Shown here piece after piece: positions 11,174-22,238 of a stretch of 64,000 nt of DNA (positions within the stretch are counted from its first letter, which is position 1; each line of letters starts with the position of its first letter). The position numbers were made by a program, and so were the translations under genes. The stretch spans positions 3,162,001 through 3,226,000 of the forward strand of contig VJWM01000025.1 in assembly GCA_010909165.1 (NCBI GenBank), read 5' to 3'. Under the pieces are notes generated by a model, which ran no database searches, was not told the origin of the DNA, and saw only the letters and a list, made by a program, of their open reading frames with translations. The stretch comes from Anthoceros angustus (Eukaryota; Streptophyta; Anthocerotopsida; Anthocerotales; Anthocerotaceae).

Positions 11174-12389
11174 ATGAAGGTGACGGCCATCCTGGTATTA
11201 AGATCCGCCCCGGGGCAGGGATCGGAGCAGCCGGTGGTTCTCGCCAACGCTTCGGATGTGAGCCAGTTTGGCTACTTCCAGCGCACCAGCGCCAAGGAGT
11301 TCATCTTGTTCGTGGGACGGACCATTGCGAGTCGCACGCCCGCGGGACAGCGGCAGTCCGTGCAGCAGGATGGTGAGCATTTTGTCTTCCCCAGCTCTCT
11401 GCATGAGGCGACAGTGTGGTGTTGAATTAGGGTTTGGAGTTGCTGTTCGCCCGTGGGAAGCTGCGTAGGCTCCAGGTCGGGTCTTTGTGGAGGAGGCAGA
11501 TCTCATGGGAATTTCGCCTGGTTGTTCAGAGTACATGGTGCATTGTTACAACAGAAACGGCCTCTGTGGTCTAGCGTTCACGGACAAAGAGTATCCCATG
11601 CGCAGTGCCTTCTCTGTGATCAATAAGGTGGATTTTGATGTTCCTGCTTACAGGTGTCTTCGTCTGGTTTTGTGTCCCGTAATTTGATGCTTGTCCCGTG
11701 GTTTGATGCTTCTTCTTTGCCCTTACGTCTGTGTTATGACTGCTCTCTATCAGGTTCTGGATGAGTATCATAGTACTTTTGGGAATTCGTGGCAAACTGC
11801 GCGCAGCGATAGCCAAGAACCCTGGCCGTACCTTCCCGATGCTCTGGCTAAGTTTCAGGTAAATTCAGGTTTTATTGCACTGTCCAGGGGTTTGGGGGCA
11901 CCTAGGGACTGTATCGTGTATGGAAGCAATTCAGGGCCTCCTGCAGCTGGTGTGTTAACTGTGTCTATCCTCGTACAGGACCCTGGAGAAGCCGACAAGC
12001 TGTTGAAAATTCAAAGGGATCTCGATGAGACCAAAGTCATCCTGGTATGTTTCGTCGCAGTGCTTTACAGTACGTCGGAATTGACGTTGGAATTGCAAAA
12101 CTGACTCTTGCCCGCCTGAAACTCTTCTTCTTTCGCAGCACAAAACTATTGACAGTGTACTTGCGCGCGGGGAGAAACTTGACACACTAGTGGACAAGAG
12201 CACAGATCTGAGCATGGCTTCACAGGTGCAACTCTTCTCTGTTTCTGGGGTGAAGCAGTGCAGTCGTCTTGTCTGTTTGAGCCTATTTGGCTGATGCACC
12301 CAGTCCTTAACGCGCACCCTGAACCTCTGCGATTGCAGATGTTCTACAAGCAGGCGAAAAAAGCGAATCAATGCTGCACAATTCTGTAG
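11174..12389 (+). CDS. YKT6: R-SNARE YKT6, six exons
   Basis: Predicted 201 aa from exons 11174-11372, 11530-11627, 11754-11858, 11979-12044, 12139-12225 and 12339-12389, all in phase. YKT6 is a lipid-anchored R-SNARE acting in ER-Golgi, endosomal/vacuolar and autophagosomal fusion. Residues 1-130 form the longin domain (NASDVSQFGYFQRTSAKEF, VGRTIASRTPAGQRQSV, HCYNRNGLCGLAF). The SNARE helix follows (KLLKIQRDLDETKVIL, TIDSVLARGEKLDTLVDKS) with the zero-layer arginine in LARGEKL. The protein ends QCCTIL: the first Cys is the palmitoylation site and the second lies in a CaaX prenylation box. Length and exon pattern match plant YKT6 (about 199 aa). Confidence 0.95.
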
Positions 12390-12982
12390 TTCCTCTCACC
12401 CGTGTCTGCGGGCAACCCGTTTTAAAGACGACACCTGTGTTTTTCTGGGTAGCAACATCAGTAGCCTATATGTTAAATATGCTACGCAATGCATGTACTT
12501 TAAACACATCAGCGGAGCCTGCAGTGACTCGACCTGCGTCCCCGGCCCGGAGCTTCTCTCTCCCACCTGTCGTTGTACATATCTCGCCGAGATTCGGAAT
12601 TCGCGTTAAAGTAACCATTTTCTTGCAATGCACTAGTTCCTAGACCATATGGACATCTTCACGAGACCCGAACGGCACCAGAAGGCCATCTGTGAGCGTC
12701 TCCAACCACCGAAGTGCAGGTGTCCGTTTGCATTTCTATTCTAAATTTTAAGTATTTAAGTTATCTATAAAGATTAAATTCTAGTCTCTTGGAGATTGCC
12801 ACACTATGCATTTCTACCATATGAATTATAAATCTTTTATATTTGCTTTGTGTATGGCCCAAATGGCCCGAACCTTAGCTTGAATTCCCTTGCGCTTTAA
12901 GACGGCGCCTCCAACATGAGCACTTCCATCGGCCCTGCTGAGAAAAAAATTAGAAACTTTGAGGTTAGCGAAGGTGCCCATT
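12390..12982. other. YKT6 downstream region
   Basis: This should contain the YKT6 3' UTR, becoming AT-rich after 12730. No coding feature is recognisable. Confidence 0.35.
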
Positions 12983-13830
12983 CACTACTAGAGAAAGGAC
13001 CCCTTTGACATTGCATTTTGCAAGGCTACGTTATAAAATGACGTTGTCGGAGATAAACATTCATAGCATTATAAAAAGTGGTGACATGGACAGCTTGATG
13101 ACAAGGATCCACATCACCACTCACAGTGGCATGATGTCATGGCACTAGTCGCCAGGTCACCGATCTGGCTGCCATGCATGGTACCTTGGTGACATGTCGG
13201 CGGTTTACATGGCATATTATGCCATGTTGGCGGTTAATGTGTCACCACCATGCCACATAAGCAGCTCACATGGTGGATTTTCATTGGCCAAGTCCGATGA
13301 TGAGGCGAATTTTGATTGGTTGCTATGATGCTAACATGGCACATTTTCATTGATCACTTAAACTTGTTGATGATGTGGCGCATTTTCGTTGGCCCATGGT
13401 TTGATGATGTATCCAATTATAATAAATAATGAGGAATGCAACATCGGATTGGAAAGAACAATGGGCATACATACACTTGCACAAGAAAAGACGATTGTTA
13501 TGTGTTACAGGAAGACATAAATAGTCTATGTAAAATAACCGATTTATGGCCGAATTATATGAAACCTAAAACTATATTTAGAATACCCCTTCGTTGAATA
13601 AAGGTTATTAGGGTAGAGTTAGGTATGTACTTATAACTTATCCAATACATTATACTCGGCCAGTGTTAGGGTAATTTACAACGCCTTTTACTACGCATTG
13701 AACAAGGCAGGTTTATAATGCACGGGTACAAGGCAGTTTTACAACGCATGCGTACAATGTAGTGTTACAACGTCATAATACAACAGTTATGTACAATATT
13801 TGTTTACAACGTACTTTTACCATATTCAAA
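12983..13830. mobile_element. CACTA-like transposon end with subterminal repeats
   Basis: A CACTACTAGAGAAAGG motif begins at 12983, matching the terminal inverted repeat style of plant CACTA (En/Spm) elements. It is followed by short repeated motifs on both strands, including TTTACAACG-type words at about 13676-13820, as in CACTA subterminal regions. Between 13240 and 13400 a GATGATG...GCACATTTTCATTGG unit recurs about three times. I could not find the opposite terminus, so the element is either degraded or longer than the repeat region. Confidence 0.4.
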
Positions 13831-14247
13831 GTAGTCCTTCACAACTACCTCCCGAAGAATGATAGGGCTATGTAAATTCAAGCAGTGCCTTTGCTACATA
13901 CTCATGTCACACAACCACATGGACAATCATATTCTCGATTCTGGTAGGTCGGATGATGTACTAAAATTGTTTTGTCTTCCATAGCAATTTATGTAGAAGG
14001 CCGTCACCGAGGGCCTTGTTGTGGGCCTGCCGTCAAGTTCTACACGCCATGTGGAATGCCTGACAGCCTTCAAACAACAAGAAAAGAAACTTGATATATG
14101 ATAATGGGATATTATATTAGATTCCAAGTTAAAGTTGCTCATTTCTCATATATATATAAACACACTCAAAATTAAGATCTTAAAAGGAAAGGTCTATGAC
14201 AAAGGCTATAAGGTTTGCATTTTTGTCGGGTGGAACTGAATGTGAAG

Positions 14248-14563
14248 ATCGTTCTATCCAAGTTGGGATAATCTTCGTTTTACATACCAACAATCGGGTA
14301 TGTTAGGGCACACAAATCTGGCGTGTTGCCGATCGAAGAGATTCGTGAGTGCATGCTTCCGACTTCTAGCATTGTGGATGCCCATCGTCCGCGGGCGTGT
14401 TATGAATCGTTCTATCCAAGTTGGGATAATCTTCGTTTTACATACCAACAATCGGGTATGTTAGGGCACACAAATCTGGTGTGTTGCCGATCGAAGTGAT
14501 TCGTGAGTGCATGCTTCCGACTTCTAGCATTGTGCATCCACCCATCGTCCGCGGGCGTTCCTT
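14248..14563. repeat. 158-bp tandem duplication
   Basis: Two direct copies (14248-14405 and 14406-14563) differ at only a few bases. Both start ATCGTTCTATCC and contain GCATGCTTCCGACTTC and CGTCCGCGGGCG. The near-identity indicates a recent duplication. No function is apparent. Confidence 0.85.
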
Positions 14564-14969
14564 CATAACACGTTCGTTCATTGTTTTGCGTGGTCAATGT
14601 ATAGAGGCAAATTTTTTGGTAATGAATTCAAAGACTTTATAGATATTTCAAAGTATACATCGAAGTCTCACATAGAGATTTTTACGTAGGACATTAACAA
14701 GCGCACAGAGGCTGAAACCATGATCTTTCATGATCTTGTACAATAAGTGGTCCCATAGGCCCATGAAGCTAGAGGATGGATGGCACTGTAAAAGGGCAAG
14801 GACATGATGTTTTTAAAACAATTGGTCCCGTAGGGCCTTGCAGCTTGAGGATGGATGGCACCTCATCCAAGCACTGATCCATCCTAAGAATACTTAACTT
14901 TCAGGATCCAATGAACTCATGTCATTCCCTTAAAGATAGGCCTACATAAATGAACCCATATCTGGACCA

Positions 14970-15333
14970 GACATGTCACTCACTTGAAGAGAGGACTATG
15001 TAGTGGTATAGACATGTCACTCACTTGAAGAGAGGACTATGTAGTGGTATACTGACATGTCACTCACTTGAAGGGAGGACTATGTAGTGGCATTCTTGCT
15101 CTCCGCCGTGCACCCGTGAAGGTAAGTAAATATGTTCCTAAATTACCAAAAATGTTTACTCATTGATTCATGACGAATGTGGGAAATGTCCACCTCTGAA
15201 GGTAAGTTAATATGTTCCTAAATTACCAAAAATGTTTAGTTATTGACTCAAGATGAATGCGGAAAATGTTGTGAAGGTAAGTAAATATGTTCCTAAATTA
15301 CTAAAAATGTTTAGTCCTTGATTCAAGATGAAT
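14970..15333. repeat. Two adjacent three-copy minisatellites
   Basis: A roughly 41-nt unit beginning ACATGTCACTCACTTGAAG occurs at 14971, 15012 and 15055. It is followed by a roughly 75-80-nt unit beginning GAAGGTAAGT with TATGTTCCTAAATTAC at 15118, 15198 and 15273. Each array has three copies with moderate divergence. The second unit starts with a splice-donor-like GGTAAGT. Confidence 0.75.
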
Positions 15334-15490
15334 GCAAAAAACATAGCATCTTCAGCTCCAGCTCTGGTGGTAAGTAGGCCCTTATTAAGGGCTCTTCCTT
15401 ATCTGGGATTAATAGGCCCTTTAATAGGCCCGCTCTTCCTCCTTCCATGGGACTTCCATGCCTACATATTTATAAAGTCTCCGTATTTAT
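15334..15490 (+). mobile_element. LINE-like 3' tail fragment
   Basis: This segment shares CTACATATTTATAAAGTCT and the flanking GGGACTTCC motif with the tail after the LINE-like coding remnant near 36084. It also carries GTAGGCC/TAGGCCC words seen in both places. Together with the AACATAGCATCTTCAGCT start (compare AATGTAGCATCGTCAGCT at 35909), this looks like a second, 5'-truncated copy of the same retroposon family. Confidence 0.45.
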
Positions 15491-15756
15491 TTTATGTGAT
15501 TGATTTTGATATTATCATAAGTGGTTATAATGATCGAGTGGGGAAGGGTTTAGGCCCTAGGGTTTAGTTTATTAGGGAAGAAGCAGGTACTGTTTGGGGT
15601 GGAGGAGTGCTGTTGAGGAATCGCAATTCGCGAGCGCCGGGCAAGCATCCTGCGGGATCGGTTGTCGCCTAAACATGTTGGCTGGATTTGTACAGGTTTG
15701 GTCGTGCAATCGTGTTGAAGTTGCTGGCCTCGACTGATACGGCAACAGGCGTCGCC

Positions 15757-17778
15757 ATGCTGGCTCTTAAGAACCAGCTGCGGTGTTTGACCTATCCACC
15801 AGATCTTGCTGGGGAGCTCCCTCTATATGTAGCCTCTAACTCCCTCCCAATTCAGGCTGCTTGCTTTGAGCCAGCTGGCGTCGCCTTCCATGCTGCCGCG
15901 CTCCGGCTACTGGGATTGGACAAGTCGGATGGCGACAGTGAGGAGGATGTGGTCTCTGACAAGAAGGAGAAGACCTCGTCTCCATCCGTGGACTCCTACC
16001 AGTCCAAGGGGAAGAAGAAGTCCGGGTCAGCGGGTGATCAGCAGGACCACTATGCTCTCCTGGGCCTAGCTCATCTCCGGTTCCTGGCTACTGAGGAGCA
16101 AATCAGGAAAGCTTACAGGGAAACTGCCCTGAAGCATCATCCTGATAAGCAGGCTGCCCTGCTCTTGACTGAGGAGACAGAGGAGGGGAAGGAAGCCAAG
16201 AAGGAGGAGATTGATAAGCATTTTAAGTCCATTCAAGAGGCCTATGAGGTTCTCATTGACCCTACCAAGCGCAGGGTGTATGATTCTATTGATGAGTTTG
16301 ACGACGAGATTCCTGAGGACTGCGCTCCGGAGGATTTTTTCAAGGTTTATTCACCTGTGTTTATGAGGAATGGCCGGTGGTCAGTTGTACAGCCGGTCCC
16401 TCCTCTGGGAGAGGACAACATGTCCATGCAGGAGGTTGATGCTTTCTACGATTTCTGGTGGGGTTTCAAAAGTTGGCGGGAGTTCCCCCATGCGGATGAG
16501 TTTGATCTTGAGCAAGCGGAGAATCGGGAGCATAAGAGATGGATGGAGAGGCAGAACTCTAAGCTCCGGGAAAAGGCTAAGAAGGAGGAGAATAGTAGAA
16601 TTAGGGTGATGGTGGAGAATGCTTACAGGAAGGATCCACGAGTTGCGCGAAGGAAGGAACAGGAGAAAGCCGAGAAGCTGCGGAAGAAGCAGGCGAAGGA
16701 TCAAGCTAGGCGGGAGAAGGAAGAGGAAGCAGCTAGGGTTGTAGAAGAGGAGAAGAAGAGGAAAGAGGAGGAAGAGAAGAAGGCAGCTGAAGAAGCGGCG
16801 GCTCTGAAGAAGATTAGGGAGAAGGAGAAAAAGCTGGTGAGGAAAGAGAGAGCTCGGTTGCGCTCTGCTGCTGCTGGATTGGTTGGGCGGAAAGACCTTG
16901 GGGTTTTAGACGATACGATTGAGGACCTCTGCATGAGTTTGGAAATCACTCAACTGAGACAACTTTGTGAAAGGCTGGAAGGGAGCAACAATGTTGCTGA
17001 GCAGGCACATATTCTTCTGGGAAAAGACACCGTTTTTGAAAATGGGGGCACTGTGCACGTGCAGAGCGGGAGTGATAGTGGTGGTGCAGGTGATGTCAAA
17101 CAGGTCCCTGCAATTTCACAATCTCCCAAAGTTTGTGTAGAGAAGAAGGCATCTTCTGTTGCTAATGCTGTCAAAAAGGAAAGGCCTTGGTCCAAGGAAG
17201 AGCTGGATCTTTTGCGTAAGGCTATAGGTAAGTATCCAAAGGGAACGTCACAGCGATGGGAGGTGGTTTCTACCTACCTAGGAACTGGACGATCAGCAGA
17301 GGAGATCACTAGGGCTGTGAAGACTCGCTTACTGCAGAAGCCAGACTCTTCAAAAGCGTTTGATTCATTTTTGTCGAATCGGAAGACTTCAGGTGTTGCC
17401 ATTGATTCGCCACTCTCTACCAGGGATGACGTTGTCAAGGAGACTTCTCCCAACGTGGTACCTGTGAAAGAAAGTGAGACGACAAGAGGTGGGACTGCCA
17501 AGAAAGATGTCAAAGTAGTTGAGAATGGTGTCGCCAAGAGTGCAGCTAATGGGAACAGCTTAGTAGAGGTGTCCGAAAAGGGCAATAGTGGTGTGGCAGA
17601 CCATGACGGATGGTCGGAGGCTCAGACTCATGCTCTTGTCGTGGCCGCTAAGAATTTCCCCAAGGGTACTGATCGGAGGTGGGAGAAAATTGCTGCAGAG
17701 GTCCCTGGAAAGACCAAGGCAGAGTGCATGAAGAAGTATTCTGAGTTGAGGGATATGTACAAGAAGGCAACAGCTTAA
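15757..17778 (+). CDS. Zuotin-related J/SANT protein (ZRF1/GlsA type), GC-rich copy, intronless
   Basis: A 673-aa single-exon ORF beginning MLALKNQLRCLTYPPDLAG. ZRF1/Zuotin proteins bind ribosomes with an Hsp70 partner, and in plants and animals also act at chromatin with ubiquitinated H2A; Volvox GlsA is needed for asymmetric division. Domains in order are an N-terminal block with FEPAGVAFHAAALRLLG, a J domain at about 97-177 with HPD at 128-130, the zuotin homology region (FDDEIPEDC, KSWREFPHADEFD, HKRWMERQN), a long charged helical segment rich in Lys/Glu (about 260-375), and two SANT domains near 475-525 (RPWSKEELDLLRKAIGKYPK) and 617-665 (DGWSEAQTHALVVAAKNFPK). The frame is open 23 codons upstream without an ATG, and TACAG just upstream may be a leader-intron acceptor. 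A second, AT-rich copy follows in tandem. Confidence 0.92.
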   Translation: MLALKNQLRCLTYPPDLAGELPLYVASNSLPIQAACFEPAGVAFHAAALRLLGLDKSDGDSEEDVVSDKKEKTSSPSVDSYQSKGKKKSGSAGDQQDHYALLGLAHLRFLATEEQIRKAYRETALKHHPDKQAALLLTEETEEGKEAKKEEIDKHFKSIQEAYEVLIDPTKRRVYDSIDEFDDEIPEDCAPEDFFKVYSPVFMRNGRWSVVQPVPPLGEDNMSMQEVDAFYDFWWGFKSWREFPHADEFDLEQAENREHKRWMERQNSKLREKAKKEENSRIRVMVENAYRKDPRVARRKEQEKAEKLRKKQAKDQARREKEEEAARVVEEEKKRKEEEEKKAAEEAAALKKIREKEKKLVRKERARLRSAAAGLVGRKDLGVLDDTIEDLCMSLEITQLRQLCERLEGSNNVAEQAHILLGKDTVFENGGTVHVQSGSDSGGAGDVKQVPAISQSPKVCVEKKASSVANAVKKERPWSKEELDLLRKAIGKYPKGTSQRWEVVSTYLGTGRSAEEITRAVKTRLLQKPDSSKAFDSFLSNRKTSGVAIDSPLSTRDDVVKETSPNVVPVKESETTRGGTAKKDVKVVENGVAKSAANGNSLVEVSEKGNSGVADHDGWSEAQTHALVVAAKNFPKGTDRRWEKIAAEVPGKTKAECMKKYSELRDMYKKATA

Positions 17779-18903
17779 CTTTTTTGAAGGTTGGTCCTAC
17801 ATAGGTCTTTTATGGAAGCAATTACCAGTTATATTCTAGAGCAGGGGCAGTCATCGGCAGGGGGAAGGCTTCAGGGTGGCCCAAAGGAGCTGCATCTGAG
17901 CAAGGTCGGTTTTTGTGAGTTGCTGGCATTGGAATGGAGTCGGCGAAGGATCCGAATAGATGCAGTCTCGGTGAGTTTCTCTTCTTGGGTATGCTGCTGA
18001 CAACATAAATTTGGGTGTAGACCACTCTTGTGCTCAGATAGATGCCAACAAGCCTCTCTCATTAGTGCACTTCATGGCGTTCGCCCTCTTGTGGCTAGAT
18101 TAATCTCAGTTAATCTGTTCAATGCAGTACTGCTTATCAGTGGCTTGGTTTGCGTTGCAGTATTTTACGGTTCAAGTGCTTTTGTCTTATATTTTGATTC
18201 TGAATCCCATTATCCTTTCCTGATGCAGAGTCGAAAAACCTGGCTGGCCTACGGGAGGACTCTTCCGTAGTGCACTTAGCCTGCGAACCGGTTCGGGTGT
18301 CTCGTTAACGTGTATACTTCCCTATGTGATGAAGTCGTTCCTCATATCCGTCAATAATCTTTTTACTGGTGACAATTTCATCGCCTAGAGATCTTTTTGA
18401 CCGATGTCGTCTTCAATCAGGCACCTTGGTATTGATTTACGGACTTCACAGCTCGAATTGAGTCACTAGAAGCTTCTCTAATTAAGCAGGAAATTGCTGT
18501 TGGCTGTCGTTCGAGATTGTTTGAGGCTCGGTACAGTGAGTGACACGTGATGCACATGAACTGCGACCCCAGCAATTTTGCACAACCGGTTGCTGCGTTT
18601 ATTTGCGTGGTTGTGGTGCTCCCCGTTGTTGGGGAGCTATGCCTCTTCTTTCTTCCCTTCCTTGGCTACAAGTTTCACTCCTTGTAGGCAGCTACCGTGA
18701 GTCGTCCTTCCCTGAGCGAACCTCGTCATTTCCTGCGCGCGACCCCCTTAACGTGCGATCCTCTGTTTTTTTTTTAAATCAATGATCAAGCCTCGATGTC
18801 GGCTATTTTCCGTTCTTCAAACTACGCTTCCTTGCCGGTAACGCTTTAATGGACTGGTAGAGAAGACATTTATGGGTTGTCCAGTTAAGATACGTTTGTA
18901 GAA
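17779..18903. other. Spacer between the two ZRF1-type genes
   Basis: About 1.1 kb separates the tandem copies. It contains the 3' UTR of the first and presumably the promoter of the second. There is a T10 run near 18766. The coding-length open frames here show no similarity to either neighbour. Confidence 0.35.
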
Positions 18904-20949
18904 ATGAAACAATTTTTGCTTCCGAATCTTCACAACTCCTTGGAAGCCTTACCCTCTGTTGTGGCTAGTAATTGCTGGCCAGTAAGATCTTCAAAATATG
19001 AGCCAGCTGGGTTAGCATTTCATTCAATTGCTTGTCGGCTGTTAGGTGTATATCATGAAAACTCTGAGTTAGAGAATTCAGCCTCGGGAAGAAAAGATTC
19101 TACTCATAATACATGTGATCAGTCAAAAGGAAGGAAAAAAGTTTCTCTTAAAGGTGATCAACAAGATCATTATGCACTTTTGGGTATAGGGCATTTGAGA
19201 TTTCTTGCCACCGAAGAGCAAATTAGAAAAGCATATAGAGAATGTGCTTTGAAATATCATCCAGATAAACAATCTTCTTTGATACTACGTGAAAAGACTG
19301 AAGAAGCTAGGAAGACTAAAAAAGAGGAGATTGATCAATATTTTAAGGCTATCCAAGAAGCATATGAGGTCTTGATCGACCCTTGCAAAAGACGAGTTTA
19401 TGACTCAAGCGATGAGTTTGATGATGAGATTCCGACACACTGTTCTTCCAAGGACTTTTTTAATGTATTTGGTCCCGTATTTATTCGTAATGGAAAGTGG
19501 TCAATTACCCAGCCTGTTCCAATTCTTGGCGAAGAGGACACATCTATGGAAGAGGTTGATCGTTTTTACAATTTTTGGTACTCTTTCAAAAGCTGGAGAG
19601 AATTTCCGCATGTAGATGAGTTTGATATTGAAGAAGCAGAAGGTAGAGAACACAAACGGTGGATGGAGCGGCAAAATGCAAAGCTTCGAGAAAAAGCTAA
19701 GAAGGAGGAAACAATAAGAGTAAGAGCATTAGTCGACATAGCTTATAAGAAGGACCCACGAGTCTTAAAGAGAAAAGAAGAAGAAAAAAATGAGAAGCTA
19801 CAAAAAAAAAGACTTCGGGAAGACATTCGGCGAGTGAAAGAGCAGGAGACAGCTAGGGCCATAGAGCAAGAGAGGAAAGAAAAAGAAGATTTAGAGAAAA
19901 AAAACCTTGAAGAAGCTCATTTAATACGAAGATTAAAAGAAAAAGAGAAAAAATTACTTCGAAAAGAGAGATCCAGATTTCGAACAATCATATCTAGTGT
20001 TGCTTCGCAACAAAATGGCTTAGAAATATGTGATGATTTGATAGAGACAATTTGTAGAACATCACAAATGTCCCAACTCAAATTTATAAATGATGAGCTA
20101 GAACAATGCAAACAATATGAAGAACAATTACAAATCTTGCAAAAAATATCAAATGATAAAATTCCAACTATTGTGGAAGCAAAACATTCAGAAGATTTAG
20201 AGCACAATGAGAACGATAATTGTGCTAAGACAACAAACTATACAAGCAATGTTGATGTAGGGAAGTCATGTACATCCTCCAAAGAAGTAAAACATCAAGA
20301 TACTGAACAAACAAGCTGGACTGCAGAAGAAATAATCTTATTACGAAAAGCGATTACCAAATATCCTAAAGGAACATCACAACGTTGGGATGTAATTTCT
20401 CAATATATAGGAACAAAACGTCCTGTAGAAGATATACTCAGAGTAGTCAAAACAATCTTAATGCAAAAACCTTGCACCTCCAAAGTGTATGATTCTTTTT
20501 TGGAAAAGAGGAAAAATACAAGTGTGATAATTAACTCTCCTCTTTCTACAAGAGACGCAAGCAATATAGAGACATGGATTTCTAAAGATGATATTTTTAA
20601 TAATAAGACAGCTAGCCCACTAAATAGTGAGCTAAGAGGTCTTGTAAACAAACAATCAGCCATGACCACCAATCCAGAATTAAGCGGTCAACACATTACA
20701 AAATCAGGTGCTATGCATGCAACAATTTCATCGGAAAGTTTGAATATTTGTAATGAAGATCTTTGGTCCGAGGCTGAGCAATTAACGCTTATTAAAGCTT
20801 TAAAACTTTTTCCAAAAGATACCGAACAAAGATGGGAAAAAATTGCGGAAACAATTCCAGAAAAGTCAAAAGTACAATGCTTTAAAAAATTTGCTCAATT
20901 AAGAGAAAATTTTAAACTGAAAAACAAGCAAAACAATGAACAATCTTAG
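18904..20949 (+). CDS. Zuotin-related J/SANT protein, AT-rich tandem paralogue, intronless
   Basis: A 681-aa single-exon ORF, collinear with its upstream neighbour over its whole length. All key elements are kept: YEPAGLAFHSIACRLLG, a J domain with DHYALLGIGHLRFLATEEQI and HPD at 119-121, FDDEIPTHC, KSWREFPHVDEFD, HKRWMERQNAKLREKAKKEE, SANT1 near 470 (KAITKYPKGTSQRW) and SANT2 near 619 (LWSEAEQLTLIKALKLFPKD). Third codon positions are overwhelmingly A or T (long AAA/GAA/TTT/ATT runs), whereas the upstream copy prefers G or C. The frame has no stops or indels despite this shift, so selection has kept the protein. Charged residues are more Lys/Asn/Ile-biased. It is probably functional, perhaps with different expression. 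Confidence 0.9.
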   Translation: MKQFLLPNLHNSLEALPSVVASNCWPVRSSKYEPAGLAFHSIACRLLGVYHENSELENSASGRKDSTHNTCDQSKGRKKVSLKGDQQDHYALLGIGHLRFLATEEQIRKAYRECALKYHPDKQSSLILREKTEEARKTKKEEIDQYFKAIQEAYEVLIDPCKRRVYDSSDEFDDEIPTHCSSKDFFNVFGPVFIRNGKWSITQPVPILGEEDTSMEEVDRFYNFWYSFKSWREFPHVDEFDIEEAEGREHKRWMERQNAKLREKAKKEETIRVRALVDIAYKKDPRVLKRKEEEKNEKLQKKRLREDIRRVKEQETARAIEQERKEKEDLEKKNLEEAHLIRRLKEKEKKLLRKERSRFRTIISSVASQQNGLEICDDLIETICRTSQMSQLKFINDELEQCKQYEEQLQILQKISNDKIPTIVEAKHSEDLEHNENDNCAKTTNYTSNVDVGKSCTSSKEVKHQDTEQTSWTAEEIILLRKAITKYPKGTSQRWDVISQYIGTKRPVEDILRVVKTILMQKPCTSKVYDSFLEKRKNTSVIINSPLSTRDASNIETWISKDDIFNNKTASPLNSELRGLVNKQSAMTTNPELSGQHITKSGAMHATISSESLNICNEDLWSEAEQLTLIKALKLFPKDTEQRWEKIAETIPEKSKVQCFKKFAQLRENFKLKNKQNNEQS

Positions 20950-21979
20950 TTACAAATTGACCTTTCTAAATGTAAGGTCCATTAAATTTTTTCGAACCGT
21001 GAACAACTGAGCACATGACTGAAGATAATATACAAGGTATGTAGATTGATAGATCATTAAGTTTTATCTATGATTTATAAAATTATACTTGTTTTGTTAC
21101 ACATGGAGTTAATATTTGTAAATTTGAGTACATAATGGAACAAACCTTCACTAAAATGTGTTTCTACAGAACATAACAAATTGACATCAATTGCGAAATA
21201 AACCTTAAGATTTCGCATGTTTGGATGACAAATTAGCTAGCGAAGCAATAGAAAATTTAATGTAAGCATACTTCATACAGTTTTGATGAAATTACTGTAG
21301 TAAGCTATTTAGATAGCGGGGTGTTTACTGAAATATGTTGCATTCTTGTCCACCTTTATCTCGCTACTTACTACAATTGTACTTGGACATAATCTTTATA
21401 TAGCATGATGTATAATAATTGTTGGTTTCATTAATATGTAAATTTATAGTTTCTAATATGTAATGTCCATTTATCTTTGTTTCCCTTTATTTGCATAAGA
21501 AAGGTGGCTATGACATAATAGAGTTTGTAATCTTAACCTTACGGAGGTGCACATCATTGTAGGTAAATGTGAATTTCAAACAAGTAAACTTACGGAACTT
21601 GATTAACTTCCTACGTTATGAAGACGTAATATGGGTGGCGTGAAGAACCGCAAGATCTTGTTATTAGTGATTCTATGACTCTACAACTTGGATTGTGTAT
21701 GCCACAAATTGTGATTGCTGTTAGGACCTATCTTACCAAGAGCCCAACTCTAAATAGTCAACTATATGGTTTTGTGAAATCTTTTCACAATTTTGTACAT
21801 TTTAATTAGAGGGTTACTATTACTTTGGTTAGATCAAAAGCTCGACGGAAAGTATGATTTACGACTTCTTTCACGAGATGGCAGACTATCTAATCTCCTA
21901 GTATAGTGTTTTGTACTTATGTGTTGTTGTTTTATTGTGTTATGATTATTATTATTATTGGTCTCAGGTATGAATTTTG
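20950..21979. other. AT-rich intergenic DNA
   Basis: About 1 kb of AT-rich sequence follows the AT-rich ZRF1 copy, with no recognisable gene or element. The base composition resembles that of the preceding ORF, so the composition shift extends beyond the coding region. Confidence 0.35.
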
Positions 21980-22190
21980 GTAGGCTAGGAGCCTATTGAA
22001 GGCTTAATCTTGTCTAGGCTAGGGGCCTATTGAAGGCTAGGCCTTGTTTAGGCTAGGGGCCTATTGAAGGCTAGGTCTTGTTTAAGCTAGGGGCCTAGTG
22101 AAGATTAGGCCTTGTCTAGGCTTGGGGCCTATTGAAGGCTAGGTCTTGTCTAGGCTAGGGGCCTATTGAAGGCTAGGTCTTGTCTTTAGA
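21980..22190. repeat. 34-nt minisatellite, about six copies
   Basis: The unit TATTGAAGGCTAGGTCTTGT...GGCTAGGGGCC (34 nt) repeats about six times from 21994, with a partial leading copy. The copies differ at a few positions, mainly C/T changes. Confidence 0.8.
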
Positions 22191-22238
22191 TAAGATTAAA
22201 AAATGAAATTTATATGATAAATATTAATATGTACTCAA

